Notes under the pieces: generated by a model
Seen by the model: the letters and a program-made list of their open reading frames with translations, nothing else
Told to the model about the DNA's origin: nothing
Database searches by the model: none
Part shown: positions 1 to 11,819 of the stretch, one piece after another
Numbering within the stretch: position 1 is the stretch's first letter
Layout of the letters: each line of letters opens with the position of its first letter
Translations under genes and position numbers: made by a program
Assembly (NCBI GenBank): GCA_022592435.1
Contig: JABYQS010000028.1
Location: 62,001 to 126,000, forward strand
Length of the DNA stretch: 64,000 nucleotides
Direction of reading: 5' to 3'
Source of the DNA: Cerioporus squamosus
Lineage: Eukaryota > Basidiomycota > Agaricomycetes > Polyporales > Polyporaceae

Positions 1-3000
1 AAGTGGCGGAACCCACCAGGGCGCGTCTGGTCGAGGTTGTACCAGCGCAGCCACAGTATGTGCAACATTTCGGGGTCGGGTGTATTAGTGTGGTCTTCGG
101 GGTCGAGGCGATAGGCGTTGACGTGGAAGATGCTGATGACGCGGGCGTATAGATAGGGATGCGCTGAGCCAGGCGGCGCGAGCATCATAATGTCAATGTG
201 CGTCCGTGGGTTGATGGAGTCTTGCTCGCGACGCATGTCGTAAGATGTATAGTTCACTCGCATGATCTTGTGTATGTATAGACGGCCCCGGTCAATGCGA
301 ACGTTGATGCGTTCTTCGGGAGTGGGGTCGCGTGAGGTCGGGCGGCCTGCAAGAGCTTCAAGCCGCTGGAAGACATGGGAGTCCAGCTGAGACGCGAAGT
401 CCTGCAAATCGAGTCAGCGCACGTCAGAGCACAGCTAGCCACCACCGACCTTAAAGGAAGGGTCATCCCTGTTGTCTGCAAGGTGCGTCGCAAGTTGAAT
501 GGAATGGGTCTGCTCCTCCGAGATTTGCGAGTGCTCCTTCGGCGACATAGAGGGGAGCAACTCGGATGCCTCGAACGGGAGGTGCATCGGGGTGCGGACG
601 GGGACTAGACGAGCACGGCGAGGCTTTGTCTTTCTCTTTGGTCTCTTTGGAGAGGTTGAGTCGTCCATGCGAGTGTGGAGGAACTGCTGACGGCGCTGGT
701 GACGAGCTATTTGCCATGCAAACTGGATGTTCTTGTTCGTTCTCACATAGAACTTCTTGACACGTCTATGTTCAAGCTCGCCCTGCAGTGAAGTGTGAGC
801 TCGCATACTCAGTGTCATGGTGATCATGCATCCATCTCGAGTGCGTACCGGCTGTGTAGTTGTGTTGTCCATTGTGCCATGCTCCCGGATCGCAGCAGGA
901 TAGTCACCAAGCCTATGATACTTGTAGGTCTTTGGGTTGTAGTGTTTGATCTTAGGCTGGCTTGCGGTCTGCGGTTGTACACGAGTGTTCCCTGCTACCG
1001 CCATTTCAGCTCCTGCAATACCAGCACTAGTAGGGATGTACGTACCTCTGGATGAAGCAGGTGTGGTAGTTTGCGCTCTCCCGGCATTTGTCTTGGCGGC
1101 TGTACGGCGCTGTCGGGTTACTGTCTCTGATGGAAGCTCCTTTGTGACATATGCGGAGCAAACATGGCGAATCCATGCGCGTATGACTGTTCCGAGTACC
1201 TGAGTCATATGCTCGAAGTACATGAGCGTGGAGTCGGAATGCAGGCGAAGCTTTGCTAAGGCATGCCATGTTGCGAGGACAAAGATCAGCTTCATGACGA
1301 TCTTGTCGTGTTTGTCGTCTGAGAGCAGGCCGTCGAATGTGAAGTAAGCGCACTTGATTAACATCATAGTTCTATCAGCCATGGCATACACGGTACAACA
1401 GTGCCATTGGAAAACGCACCTGCAGGATATCCTCGAAGTCTCGCGCTGCTAGCTTTTTCATAGCAGAGATGTTTGGTCCGAAGCGGCGCACAGTGTCACG
1501 GCCAAAGGTGGGAATGCGGGAGAATCTGTTGCAGTTCCGAGTGTTAGCTGAGTCACGGAACTGCTTCAGTATCCAAGGTTACTCACCGCGCATCAAGACG
1601 CTGCACACCATCTCCACCAGCGGCGATAATCACGCGTACGAGATGCATGAAAATGGCCTTCCACACACCGAGCTCAAATTCGTGCATGATGTCCGGGACG
1701 AGCATCTGATACACGTCGTGGCCGAATTGAGACAGCTTGTCCGAGAACGCGCTCTGGGGAACTTGAGCAACTAGGTACCATATCACTATGGCCGTCCACG
1801 TACCCGTACAGGTGTAAGGGATTCACTCTGTAGCATCCCTTCCACCGCCACGCCTTCTGGCGGCGCGCCACGTTCAAAGATCTGTTTGCGGGCGGCCTCG
1901 ATTTTCCGATGGGTTGCACGGTTGTCAACGCGGACCTGCTTCTTCCGAGTGTTCATATCCCGCACCATTCCCATCTCTGGCACCTTGTCCTTTGCCACGA
2001 GACAAGCTGGGCACGGACTTCGACCTAGATGTCGAATGCATGCAATGAGACATCTGTTCGTGATGACTGACAGTGAGTACGGATGCGAGAGATTCCAAAC
2101 GAGGTGATGTAGCATACTTTTCTGGATAATCTGCGGAGTACGTCGGGATACGGGGGAAGATACGCCGTGTAATGCCGTCACCACACTTGATGAGGATGCC
2201 ATGCACGTATGCTTGCACGAAGTCGGCGTCGAGAAGCAGATGCCATATCTGGTTCATCAGCTCCCGCTTGCAGAACCGCAGGACGGCCTCGGAGGCCGGT
2301 TCGTTGTAAACCTCTTGATAGGCCTGCTGTATGGTGGCGGGGAGCTGTACGCAAGGTGAGCGGTAATCTCGAATATTGTGAGTATATGTCTTACCGAGAC
2401 AATGTAGGCCAGGTGGTGTGCGGCGAAGGCAGTGGGACGAGAGCGAATATACTTGGTGAGGCTCCCGAAGAATAGATAGATGGGCCATAGCGAAGCGGTC
2501 CCGAAGTTCGCAAGATGGGTGGAATCGGAGTAGATCTGGACGGGGGCGACAACGTACTCGATATCGTCAGCATCCTCTGGTTCCCGGTCAGTGCGTGCCT
2601 TGCGCTGAATCTCTTCATGAAGCCTGAGCATGGCATCGGAGTTGTAGGTCTCGGAGATGAGGCGTTCTGGAGGCGGGGGAGGGGCGTCTGGAGACGCGGA
2701 TCTTTGTTGCCAGAACCACTGGAATGGGAACCAATGGAATCGCTTGACTGAGCGATCCTTGTACGCTGCCGTGATCACCTCGCGGAAGGAGCGTACGAAG
2801 ACATTCTTTACCTCAAAGAGGGGTGCGTCTTGCTCGGATGCATATGCGCGGCCCTCCTTCGGAAGACGGATGAAGACACTAGCCTTCCGCCAGCCATCGT
2901 CTGCAGAGAAGGCATCCGACGTAGCAGTGTGCTCGTCAAGCCGCTTGTTCTCCCGGTTGGCATCAAATCCGACCAGATCCTCGCGGCAATACTCCGGGGC

Positions 3001-3819
3001 CAGGAACACCTCACGTATGAGACTGTTGAGCTCGCCAGGGGTTTTCTGATTGGTGCCGTTGTAGAGCCAGCGCATGCACCGCCAGATAGTGATGTTGGCG
3101 AAGGGGGCAAACGACTTTGAGCTCTTATCATCCGCGGCGCGACGGGCGTCGGTACCAAAAGGACGTAGCGGATCGCGCTCAGCGTCATCGTGAGGCGGAC
3201 GGAGGTGGTTCCGCGAATCAGTGAAGGCGTTGATGGTCAGGCCTTCCTCGGGGTCGCGGGTGGGCAAGTCACCGAAGTAGCGGCGAAACACGCCGAACCG
3301 ATTCGGTCTCGTATCAACAAAAGCGAGCGTGTCTTCAAGCACGACAGGAGTGCCTGTGCATGAGTTCACAGTGTCCGGGGGGGTAGGGGAAGTGTCGGGA
3401 GCAGGGGGAGGAGTCGGGGCACGCCGTGGCCGAATGTGCTCGGGAAGTCCAGCCAAAGAGGTAGGCTGCATGTCTTTGATCCAGCCCGGCGCCACGCGCC
3501 GTCTTCCAGAGCGAGTGAACAACGCCATAGAATCCTGAAGATCTTCGAGCTCTCGCTGGGCTTGCGTGAGTCAGCGTCAGGCACAAGTTACAAGGGGACA
3601 TACCTGACGGCGAGCTTGCTCTGCTTGCACAGCGGCCTCCCTCGCGATGCGGTCCTCCTCCAATCTTCTATGCTTAGCCTCACGCTCACGCTCCTCCTCC
3701 TCGTGTTTGCGCTTGAGCCCCGGGGCGTCCTGCAAGGTTTGAAGAAGTGCGGAGCACTTCTTCTCGTGTTGTCTGAGCTGGACCTTGACATCTCTCTCGC
3801 ATCCGTGGCACCAAGGCAT
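1..3819 (-). mobile_element. Plavaka-type (CACTA/KDZ-like) transposase gene, cut by the left window edge
   Basis: The start codon at 3819 begins MPWCHGCERD, a short Cys/His zinc-binding N-terminus (C-x2-C, then H and C), followed by a charged coiled coil. After an intron the protein continues with the family's NRFGVFRRYFGDLPTRDPE, a KYIRSRPTAFAAHHLAYI block, a CPAC motif near 2000, and the hallmark VPDIMHEFELGVWKAIFMHL at about 1640-1720. Later exons give TFGRDTVRRF, KLAARDFED, TWHALAKLRLHSDSTL (about 1200-1290), GELEHRRVKKFYVRTNKN (about 730-790) and, nearest the edge, MRVNYTSYDMRREQDSINPR (about 190-260). About eight introns keep the frame open and no stop or frameshift was seen, so the copy looks recent or functional. 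Plavaka transposases mobilise their own DNA in the nucleus. The C-terminus and the left terminal repeat lie outside the window, and I could not define the right terminal repeat. Confidence 0.9.
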
Positions 3820-4445
3820 AGATACGGCGACGAGGAGGACAATTAGAAGCAATAAGATACGGCGCATGTAGGTGAGAGACTGCAGGACAGCAGTCAGGAC
3901 TGAGGTAAGAGGCGTAAACGTGCACTGTTTGTGCCCAGTGTCACCTTTAGCCGACACGGTCACGTGAATTCCCGACGCGTCGCGTATCGCCTTAACCCTG
4001 CACTAGGTGCCCATCCTCGACTCTATGCCAACGGCCATGCAGACAAATCGACGCTCTTCCACCCTCTCCCTCCTGTACTACGACCATACATTCTCGGTGC
4101 CCTCGATCTGTACTCGCAAGTGACACGTACGATGACTTCCGATGTGTACCGCGGGAGTCCACCTGGTTAACCGAACCTAGAGCAGCCGGAAACATTCTAC
4201 GTCCCTCATTTGGTACGTCTCGTTCATCCTTTTTTCTTTGACACCACCTGAAACTCCTAAGCTTGAGAACCTCATAAATCTGGGCGGTGCTCGTCAGTCT
4301 TTCCCTCAAGCTACCACCATCTCCCCGCACCTCCCCATCCTACGCTCCTACCAAGTCTACGCGTCGCCTCCAACGTGAGTCCATCGTTGTGCCCATTAGC
4401 CCCCGCAAACCCCTCTCATTTTCTTTGACTCTCAGCATACCTGCA
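3820..4445. other. Divergent intergenic region between transposase and DUF6698-like gene
   Basis: No gene is visible here. The region must hold the 5' ends of both flanking genes. A CACGTG hexamer lies at about 3960. A pyrimidine-rich stretch precedes the rightward start codon. The transposon's right terminal repeat may lie here, or beyond 6609 if the next gene is cargo, but I could not recognise it. Confidence 0.5.
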
Positions 4446-6609
4446 ATGTTTTCTCACCGTCCGCAGCCTGTGTGAGTCCATCTGATTCTCAGTGTCCTTG
4501 TGACTCGTGTCGGCCGCCTCACACTTCTTCACTTCAGGCCGCCCGCACCCCAACCCGGTTCTCCTGGCCGTGACGATCGCTCGCACTCCCCATCACCCTT
4601 GCGACATGGAACTACACGCATCCACTCCGGTGATCATCCACGCCGTGAGGACGATGGCTACAGACCTGATCGCTCGAGCGACAGCAACTACCGCCGAGAA
4701 GATCACGAGCACCCTCGGCCGCACAGGGAGTACTACAATGACGAGTACACCGCTGGTCGACACGGCTACTCTGGCTCACGTCCAAGAGACTCTCGCTCGC
4801 GAAGTCCGGCTCGCCGCGGAGAGTTTTATGATGATAGAGTTCCTCGCAACTCGTCGCACACGCCCGGCCGTCCGTCCCTGCCTCCTCGCGCACGCAGCCC
4901 GCCTCGTGTCTCTGGGATCATACAACGGGGCCCGTCAGGCGACGATGGCGAGATTGACGCAGGCCCCGACCCGACCGACATGACCCCCGTGGAACGCTAC
5001 AAGGGTCTCATGAAGGCTCTCCACGACAACAAGCGCAACAAATGGAGCATACCGTATGTGGCCAGCTCACGATCATTCCGTAGCTAACCATCCCAACTGC
5101 AGCGACAAGAGGTCGCTCGCCGGACAGGTGCAGAAGTACTCCCGCTTCGTCCCTCGCAAGTTTGGTGCATATGTCGACCTCGGGAGCGTAGTTCAGAACG
5201 GTATATTGTGGGAAGGAGGCCCACCTCCTCGGTTCCGTGGGTCAGAGCTGTCGTAAGTGATAGCATCGCACTAGTCCACGTTGTTTCTGACCCTGTAATG
5301 TCAGCATGAGCGCGAACCTCCGAGCACGCCTCGCAGAAGCAAGAGAATGCGTCGAAGTCTTCGACTGGTTCAAGAACACCGTCGCGTTCTTCTCTGACAT
5401 CGTACCGATCCTCGCCCGCAAGCCAGAGGACATAATCACACTTGGAGCTTTTGTGAGCATACTTGGCCAGGATCATTTATAGTGCTGACACCGCGCCGCC
5501 ATCAGATGGATACCCATGCTAAGCAAGCCAAGGCTACCGACAAAAGGAATATCTTTAAGGAATTTGTGTCCTATGTGGGAGACTTCAAGGTCTCAGACAC
5601 GCTCACGCTCTCTCCGCCAGCGGGCGTGCAAGCGACAAACAAGGCCTTCTTCGGCTGGGAATCCGACTGGGCCACCGCACAGCTGATCCGACCTGACGCC
5701 CTTCCGGAATTTGAAGCCGATCCCACCGAGTGAGCATGCATGGATCGCATGTCCCCTCGTACTTACTCACGCTAATTATGCGCGGCTCAGGTACCGCCTC
5801 TTGATCCGCGGGTCTCAGATTGTGGTCGACCACGACGACAATCCGAACTGCCTATATGCCACGGACACCTATGATCCAGACAACATCCTCGAAGGCTTCC
5901 TCCGTAATGAGGCCCACCTGAAGGTGAGTCACTGCTGATGGCAACTACGTCGTACCCTACTGAGTCCGATCTTATGTAGGCTCTCCGCAACGTCTTCACG
6001 AGCCCGGGCTCAGTGAAACTCGCCCCCGGGATGAAAAGCGCTGGAAGAGGTAGTGTCTCTGATATCTACAAGTGCCGCACCATCGAGCCCAAGATGATTG
6101 CTTATATCGCCACGCTGGTACGCTCCCAAACTCGTCATCTGAGCCTCGTGACTCACTGTACTCTGCAGGTCCGCAACATCCTATCCTCTTGCCCCTGCTG
6201 GGCAGAGGATGATGGCGCCTTCAAAGGACGCCTGTTTTTCAAGCGCATGATCAACCTGTTCAACGCCGACAACGACCCCGAGGACACATGGGCCACAGAG
6301 ACTCTCGCGTGGTGGAACTCGTGAATCCCGACTGCTTCTCCAGTGCCTAGCAATTACTAACTACTCTGTTCCAGCAACGTGTATGGTGATCATATCAGCA
6401 ACCGGAACTCTCAGGCGCGCCGCCCCGGTGGCTCGCAATCCGATGACGAGATACTCAGGGCGCAGCGCGCTGCTCGCGCTGCAGCGCGTGCGTCCGCTGC
6501 TTTGCAGGCGCAACCCAGCGTCCCACTACAGGAGCAGCCCCGCGAGAACCCCCCTGCCACTTCCGGGTCACAGCCACACGAGAACTCCACCTCCGAATCT
6601 GCGGCCTGA
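4446..6609 (+). CDS. DUF6698-like basidiomycete protein of unknown function
   Basis: The start at 4446 (MFSHRPQPV) joins across an intron to a long Arg/Ser/Asp/His-rich, probably disordered N-terminal region (about residues 10-165). A folded part follows, running through KRSLAGQVQKYSRFV, LRARLAEARECVEVFDWFKN, FTSPGSV, IAYIATLVRNIL, a FFKRMINLFN segment and ETLAWWNSNVYG. FTSPxSV, the Tyr-x-A-T-x-x-R-x-x-L block and the terminal LxWWNxxV/I are, as I remember them, marks of the DUF6698 family found in Agaricomycetes. The C-terminus is an Ala/Gln/Pro-rich tail. Eight introns of usual size with good GT-AG borders support the model. No enzyme motif is visible. It is divergent from the transposase, so cargo status is possible but unproven. 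Confidence 0.75.
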
Positions 6610-7724
6610 GCCCTTCATGTCCTCCCCGTTCCATCAGTTTCTTGCTCCTCACCAACGCCATCTTCGCCTACTCGCTCTCGTGCTCGCTCTCCTAATCGTC
6701 TTGTCCATAGCTGCCTGTAGTCATGTTCATCTGTTCTTGCTCCCAAGTGCTTGCTGCTCCGCATATTGTACGCCTTATCCAGTCAATCCACCAATAAATT
6801 CATTTCTTGTCCTTTCATTGGCATGCAACGCGCAGAACTGGCTACTAGCGGCTACTTACTATGAGTAACCGGATTGAGCAACGCGAGGCTTGTTTAGCCC
6901 CAGGCGCCGTGGTCCTGACTTCCCTGACCCATCATCGCAATCCCTACTACTCTCCTCGAATCGCATATAAGACCGGCGAGAGCTCCCGGTGATCGCGGCC
7001 GCTTTCATGAGATTGTACTCGCCTTGCCCTGAGATTGCGTAGAGTACACACTACCGACGCGAGATAATCATCTCTTGCAATCTGCCGGACGGAGTGCGAG
7101 CGATTGGTACGCTCGCTTCCGCTTCTGTCCCCTCGCACTCTTTTTCGGGTTTTGCTGATGCGTACCGGAATAGGCTGGGATGCAGAGAAGCGACATGATG
7201 CGGAAGAGCTTGACACTAGTGAGGGACTCAGAGCAGCCAACCTGCGCTGTGGTAAACAGAGACAGCTCTGGCAGTAAGTACTAGTATGGTTCGAAGTTCT
7301 GAACACCTCACAGGGGAGGCTCACTTTCGCTGCCGAGTAGTGCGCAGGCTGGCCCGACGAATCGAGATTGTGGCGCGATTTTCTCTTGTCGCGTCGCGTC
7401 ACCTTGCACGGGACCGTGTCTCATTAGCGCTTAGCCGTGATTGTCCGCGGCCGAAGACTGCTTACGTTCAGTACAAGAAACATTTTGACCCCTGGCTGCT
7501 CGCTTGCTCGTGTGCAGATGTGGGATAGTATTGATCATGATTGCAGGACAGTAGCAGCAATGATTTATGAGGTGTGTCTCGGCGTAAGTATACGGCAGCG
7601 GCCTCGTGTGTGCCAGATGTCGAGTCAACAGTGACCCGCTGATGCTTTTGTTCGACTGGTATGGCAGCGTATCTGCTTGCATGTTCGTCAGTGCTGCTTC
7701 CTCGCGGTCAATTTTAAGCGAACC
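6610..7724. other. Intergenic region without recognisable gene
   Basis: About 1.1 kb between two rightward genes. Open frames here are short, overlap on both strands and match nothing I know. It should contain the 3' UTR of the DUF6698-like gene and the promoter of the kinase-like gene. A CACTAGTG palindrome occurs at about 7214. No RNA gene was seen. Confidence 0.5.
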
Positions 7725-9408
7725 ATGTTGAATTTAGAACCAACTTTAAGCTTGACCATCGACCACCTTCCCCTGACCACGACTATGTCCCCGCATCCGC
7801 TCTGCGAAGCACGCATCGATGATCACCGTCGGCCGGACGAAGCATCAGATGCTGTCGCCACAAACGTCCTTCCACAGTCCGAGTCCATCGCCAACCAGAA
7901 GGCCACTGCAGGCGACAGCGCTCCAGCTATCTTCGTACTCGATCCTGCACTCTTCAACGTCGAGAACGCACTCCAGCTACGGGATGAGCAGGATGCGGCG
8001 GTCAAGACGACAGACGTGGGGGACCAAGCTCAGGCTATCGTTCTGGACGAGTCACCCTCGTCCACTCCTAGCCAGTTGGCCGACGACCTCTCGCGACTGT
8101 GTCTCTCGCCAGAATCGACGACGAGATTCGAAGTTGGCCACCGCAACACGCAGACAGACGAGGAATCCTGTCCAGCAGTGCCACCGGGCCTGAGCACGGG
8201 AGAAACCACCACCACCACCACCGGCACACATCATGTTCCTATCCTCAACCAGATAGACATTGCGGAGTCGGATGCGCTCCAAGTGGATCCGGACATAGCT
8301 CAGGCCGGAGGAGAAGACCTGGGGCTTTACTCCGTAGCTAGCTTGTCTCCGTTGGATGCCTACATCCCCGACAATCGTTTGCCTGAAGAACTACTTGTGC
8401 ATGACCTGCACAACATCACTGGCCGGTGTCCCGACCCACGCACACCCGTGCGATACGTCCGCGCGAAGCCTGGTACGGAAGGCTCGAATCAGTTCGCGGC
8501 CAGTGCAGGGGCAGAGCAGAGGGTTCTGCCCAGGGTCGCTCACCTCTATCTTGCTGAGGACAACCGTCTCGGGGAAGGCCACCATTCGATGGTCTTCCGT
8601 GCACCGTTCACCGTGCATCTGGATAGTGCTTCCGACACGGCAAGTCGAGTGACAGTTGCCGTGAAGACAACAAGTGCTGAATGCGGGGCGCACTACATGT
8701 TGCATCAAGAGGCAGCGATGTACACTTCGTTCCCTAGAAGTCTCATGGACGAGAACTGCCTGCAGTCTACCGCATCTGCTTTGGAAGCAGCTGTAGACAA
8801 CAATGCAGCACGTTCAGAGCTCCCAGCTGGCGAAGATGCTCCTGTCGAGCAGGTTCAGCTCATCACGGGAAAGACGAAGGAGATGGAGATTCGAGTTCTA
8901 CCTCCCATTGTGCCGAAGTTCTACGGGTACTACCTGCCCGTTGACGACGACGGCAATCTGGTATGCCGCACGCACATCAAATGCAAAGAAGACGGGACGT
9001 GTGATGTTGACTGGCCTACACGACTTCTCCTCGTAGAAGAGTGTGGTGTCCCAGTCGATCCCTGGGACTTCGCGTACGATCAGAGGTAAGCGTAGGCTCA
9101 CCTTGACTCTTGCGGCATCGGCTAATCAGTCTCTCCTTCATAGGCTCGAATGCTTCTCGCTCTTTCGACGGCTGCACGAGGCGGGATTCGTCCAGTACTC
9201 ACCATACAGGCGAAACATGCTGGTACAGCCCGGTCCGTTGTCGGCTCCCCGAAGGGAACGCAGCTTCGCTGCACCGAGTTTCCGCATCATAGACTTTGGC
9301 CGGGGAGAGAACAAACGGATCGAGAGGGAGGTCGGCGATGCAAGACGATTCTCGCGATGGGTAGCGCATGACGAGAAGTGGGCCAAGAGCTCACTGAACT
9401 TGCTTTGA
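7725..9408 (+). CDS. Fungal protein-kinase-like protein, predicted pseudokinase
   Basis: Two exons (7725-9085 and 9144-9408, intron GTAAGC...TAG) encode about 540 residues. The first 270 are acidic and low in pattern. A kinase-like fold follows: glycine loop LGEGHHSMVF (about 8562-8600), VAVKT with the ATP-binding Lys (about 8655), a helix with HQEAAMY, hinge TRLLLVEECG, catalytic-loop region LHEAGFVQYSPYRRNMLV (about 9170-9225) and RIIDFGRG (about 9283). In the catalytic loop the usual His-x-Asp is replaced by Gln-Tyr-Ser, so phosphotransfer is doubtful, although the ATP-site Lys and the DFG Asp remain. This pattern fits a family common in Polyporales genomes. The start could be 7725 or the in-frame ATG at 7785. 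Substrate and role are unknown. Confidence 0.75.
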
Positions 9409-9896
9409 TCCTGAACGACACTCAAACTTGTTCGCTCCTCTTGTGTACCTATGTCGCATGCATATATCCGACCAGAGTCGAGGTGTGCACGTCTCAGAGC
9501 GGCAGCCTGTATCAGATGCTATGCAGCGGCACTACACCCTGGCGCGAGTACTGTACGCACCTCTTTGTGACATCATCTCATTTCGTTTGAAACATGTTCA
9601 GGCTATACTTGAGTAGAGCAAAGTCTAGATCTATGCCATTGACGATGCTGTAACGGGTCGTTGGAACTCGAGAACCGACAGTAATCTAGGTGCGACCGGA
9701 ACACGACTCTGCTGGACGCCACAACTAGGTCCTGCCACAGAGACTCTGGCGGGAAGACGAAGCCCGACATGCCACTCTGAGGAGCGGCGGAGCGGTTGGA
9801 CGCATTGTGCGAGTCAATCCATCCTGGGTTGTAAGGTGACAGAGCGTAGACCATGCGCGAATGGCCCGAGTGGTTTGGTGAAATACGCATCGTCTA
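9409..9896. other. Convergent intergenic region
   Basis: The space lies between the stop of the kinase-like gene and the stop of the leftward Hsk3-like gene, so it should hold two 3' UTRs. A leftward open frame of 95 codons overlaps part of it, but it has no recognisable motif and continues into the Hsk3-like exon in another frame. Confidence 0.5.
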
Positions 9897-10278
9897 TCAC
9901 TCTCCGTCCGGGCGGTCGTCGTCATCGGGGTTCAACTCCATTGCCACCGTCATGAACCTGAACACCATGTATTAGCCATTAGTCAACAAAATCGTTGGCG
10001 AGCACTCACTGGGCGGCATGGGAGGCCGAGAGTACGCGCATTGCATCGAGATTGGTCCTCATCAGTTCGCAGAGATCGGCAGTCTGTCCGATGGCGCGCG
10101 AGAGCCTGGCGAGACTGTGGCCAAGCTGCATGTAGTTGCGGTCCTTTGCCTGAGTAGCGTTGGCGGGCTGAGCCTGCATATTGTCGGGAGAGGCGGTGGT
10201 AGTTGGAATGAAGGAGGTGTGCGCAGTATACCGTGGCTTACAACGGCGAGCCAGCTCAGTCCACCCGGCTCGGGCCAT
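9897..10278 (-). CDS. Small DASH/Dam1 complex Hsk3-like protein
   Basis: Exons 10278-10010 and 9957-9897 join across a 52-nt intron (GTGAGT...CAG) to give about 110 residues. The core KDRNYMQLGHSLARLSRAIG, then QTADLCELMRTNLDAMRVL and SHAAQFMTVAMELN, is a short helical heptad protein. The pattern (basic residue, Tyr, Gln-Leu, regularly spaced Leu, Thr, a second helix, then a His near an FM segment) resembles Hsk3, a tiny subunit of the ring complex that couples kinetochores to spindle microtubules. The end is acidic (DDDDRPDGE). An internal start at MQAQPAN would shorten it by 33 residues. Similarity at this size is weak, so another short coiled-coil protein remains possible. Confidence 0.5.
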
Positions 10279-10488
10279 GTCGGCGCTTCATAAGCAGGAT
10301 AAGACCACGGTCACGTGCTGGCGCGATCGAGATCTGCATCGGAGATGTGGCCTGCTCAAAATCTCGGGTTGGACGAGACTGCGTCGGACGGACTCCACGC
10401 CCAACCCTACTCCTCTCGTGCGCTCTCGGCCCACCGCTCGTCTCCTTCCTCGACGACGACGACGACGGAGACGACAGCCCTTCCCGCC
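10279..10488. promoter_or_regulatory. Shared promoter, HSK3-like / SUR2
   Basis: Only 210 bp separate the two divergent start codons. A perfect CACGTG box lies at 10312-10317, and a run of GAC repeats at about 10453-10467 lies just upstream of the SUR2 start. The arrangement suggests a bidirectional promoter. Confidence 0.5.
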
Positions 10489-11587
10489 ATGAACTCTACG
10501 TTCCTCGACGCCGCTCAGTTCCGCTACCTCTCTACCCACACTCCGTTCTACTACAGTCCGGAGATCGCCCTCGTGCCATGGCTCGCGGACAACATCCTCG
10601 CGCTCGCGGCGCCCATCATTGCATACTGGGTCCTCAGCCTCGTCTTCCATATGTTCGACATGTCGGAGTGGAAGTGGCTAGACAAGTACCGCATCCATGA
10701 GAGCACGGAGGTCAAGTCTCGGAACCTGGTCACGCGTACCGACGTCGTGATCGCGGTCGTCTTCCAGCACATCGTGCAGACTGCAATAGGGTATCTCTGG
10801 GTCGAAGACAAGCCCGCTGGTGCACAAATTGACCATGTCGCCAACATGGTGCAGATGGCTCCGTACCTGGAGAGGATAGCCACCTTGGTCCTGGGGAAGG
10901 AGACGGGTGCGCAGCTGCTCGCCAGCAGAGGGGCAGAAGGGCTGTACACCGTCTATTGGTGGGCGATACCGGTGGCGAAGTTCTTTCTGGGAATGTGCGT
11001 CTTTTCTCTCCTGTTCGTCAGGAACCTTCACCCGTCTGATACTACTGCGTCCGGTAGGTTCATTATCGACACTTGGCAGTACTTCCTGCACCGGGCGATG
11101 CACACGAACACCTACCTCTACAAGAAGTTCCACTCCTGGCATCACCGGCTTTACGTGCCGTACGCCTTCGGCGCGCTGTACAACCATCCCGTCGAGGGCT
11201 TCTTGCTTGACACCTGCGGTGCCGGGATTGCCGAGTGGGTCGCGCACATGAGCACTCGCGAGGCTACGTTGCTCTTCGTCGTCTCGACACTCAAGACCGT
11301 CGACGACCACTGCGGCTATAGGCTGCCGTGGGACCCTCTGCAGATGTTCAGCCCGAACAACGCAGACTACCATGACATTCACCACCAGGTACGTCTTGCT
11401 TACTCGGAGACGTCTGAAGAAAAGGATGAACTTAATCGCTCATCGTCTATTCTGACAGGTGATTGGGATCAAGTCCAACTTCTCCCAGCCGTTCTTCATC
11501 CACTGGGATGCCATCCTGGGCACCCGGATGACGAGGAAAGATATCGAGCTCCGCCGGTCGAAGCAGCAGAAGCAGAAGGCGCAGTAG
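10489..11587 (+). CDS. SUR2: Sphinganine C4-hydroxylase (SUR2 family, fatty acid hydroxylase superfamily)
   Basis: The product is a di-iron membrane hydroxylase of the ER that adds the C4 hydroxyl of phytosphingosine in fungal sphingolipid synthesis. Exons 10489-10994, 11058-11388 and 11459-11587 give about 320 residues, the family's size. Family blocks seen are YRIHESTEV, VVFQHIVQT (about 10760-10785) and IDTWQYFLHRAMH, plus three histidine boxes: HRAMH (about 11090), HSWHH (about 11130) and HDIHH (about 11372). Hydrophobic segments precede and separate the boxes. The end is Lys/Gln-rich but lacks a clear KKXX. The start was chosen at 10489 (MNSTFLD); an open extension upstream is unlike the family. 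The first intron (10995-11057) is 63 nt with no stop in frame, so a retained-intron form would stay open. Confidence 0.92.
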
Positions 11588-11819
11588 ACATAGGGTTTGT
11601 TGTACAGATATGCCGCCGGTTCATTGGATTGCAGGATACCTTGGTTACTTCATACTGTAGATGCTTGTTAATTGTACTTCTCGCGTCACCCCCGTCCGCC
11701 TTGCAGCTTGTTTTGCGCTCAGGTTCGGCGACTGTCACACGACCACTTTGTAGAACGACGTAATGATAAGAGACGAGTCGAGCGCATGACATCCAAGCAA
11801 TGTGAGGTATGAACACGAA

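Noticed and set aside
10315..10488. N-terminal extension of SUR2 upstream of 10489
   Set aside because: The frame is open, but the extra residues are unlike the family, and the ATG at 10489 has a good context and gives the normal length.
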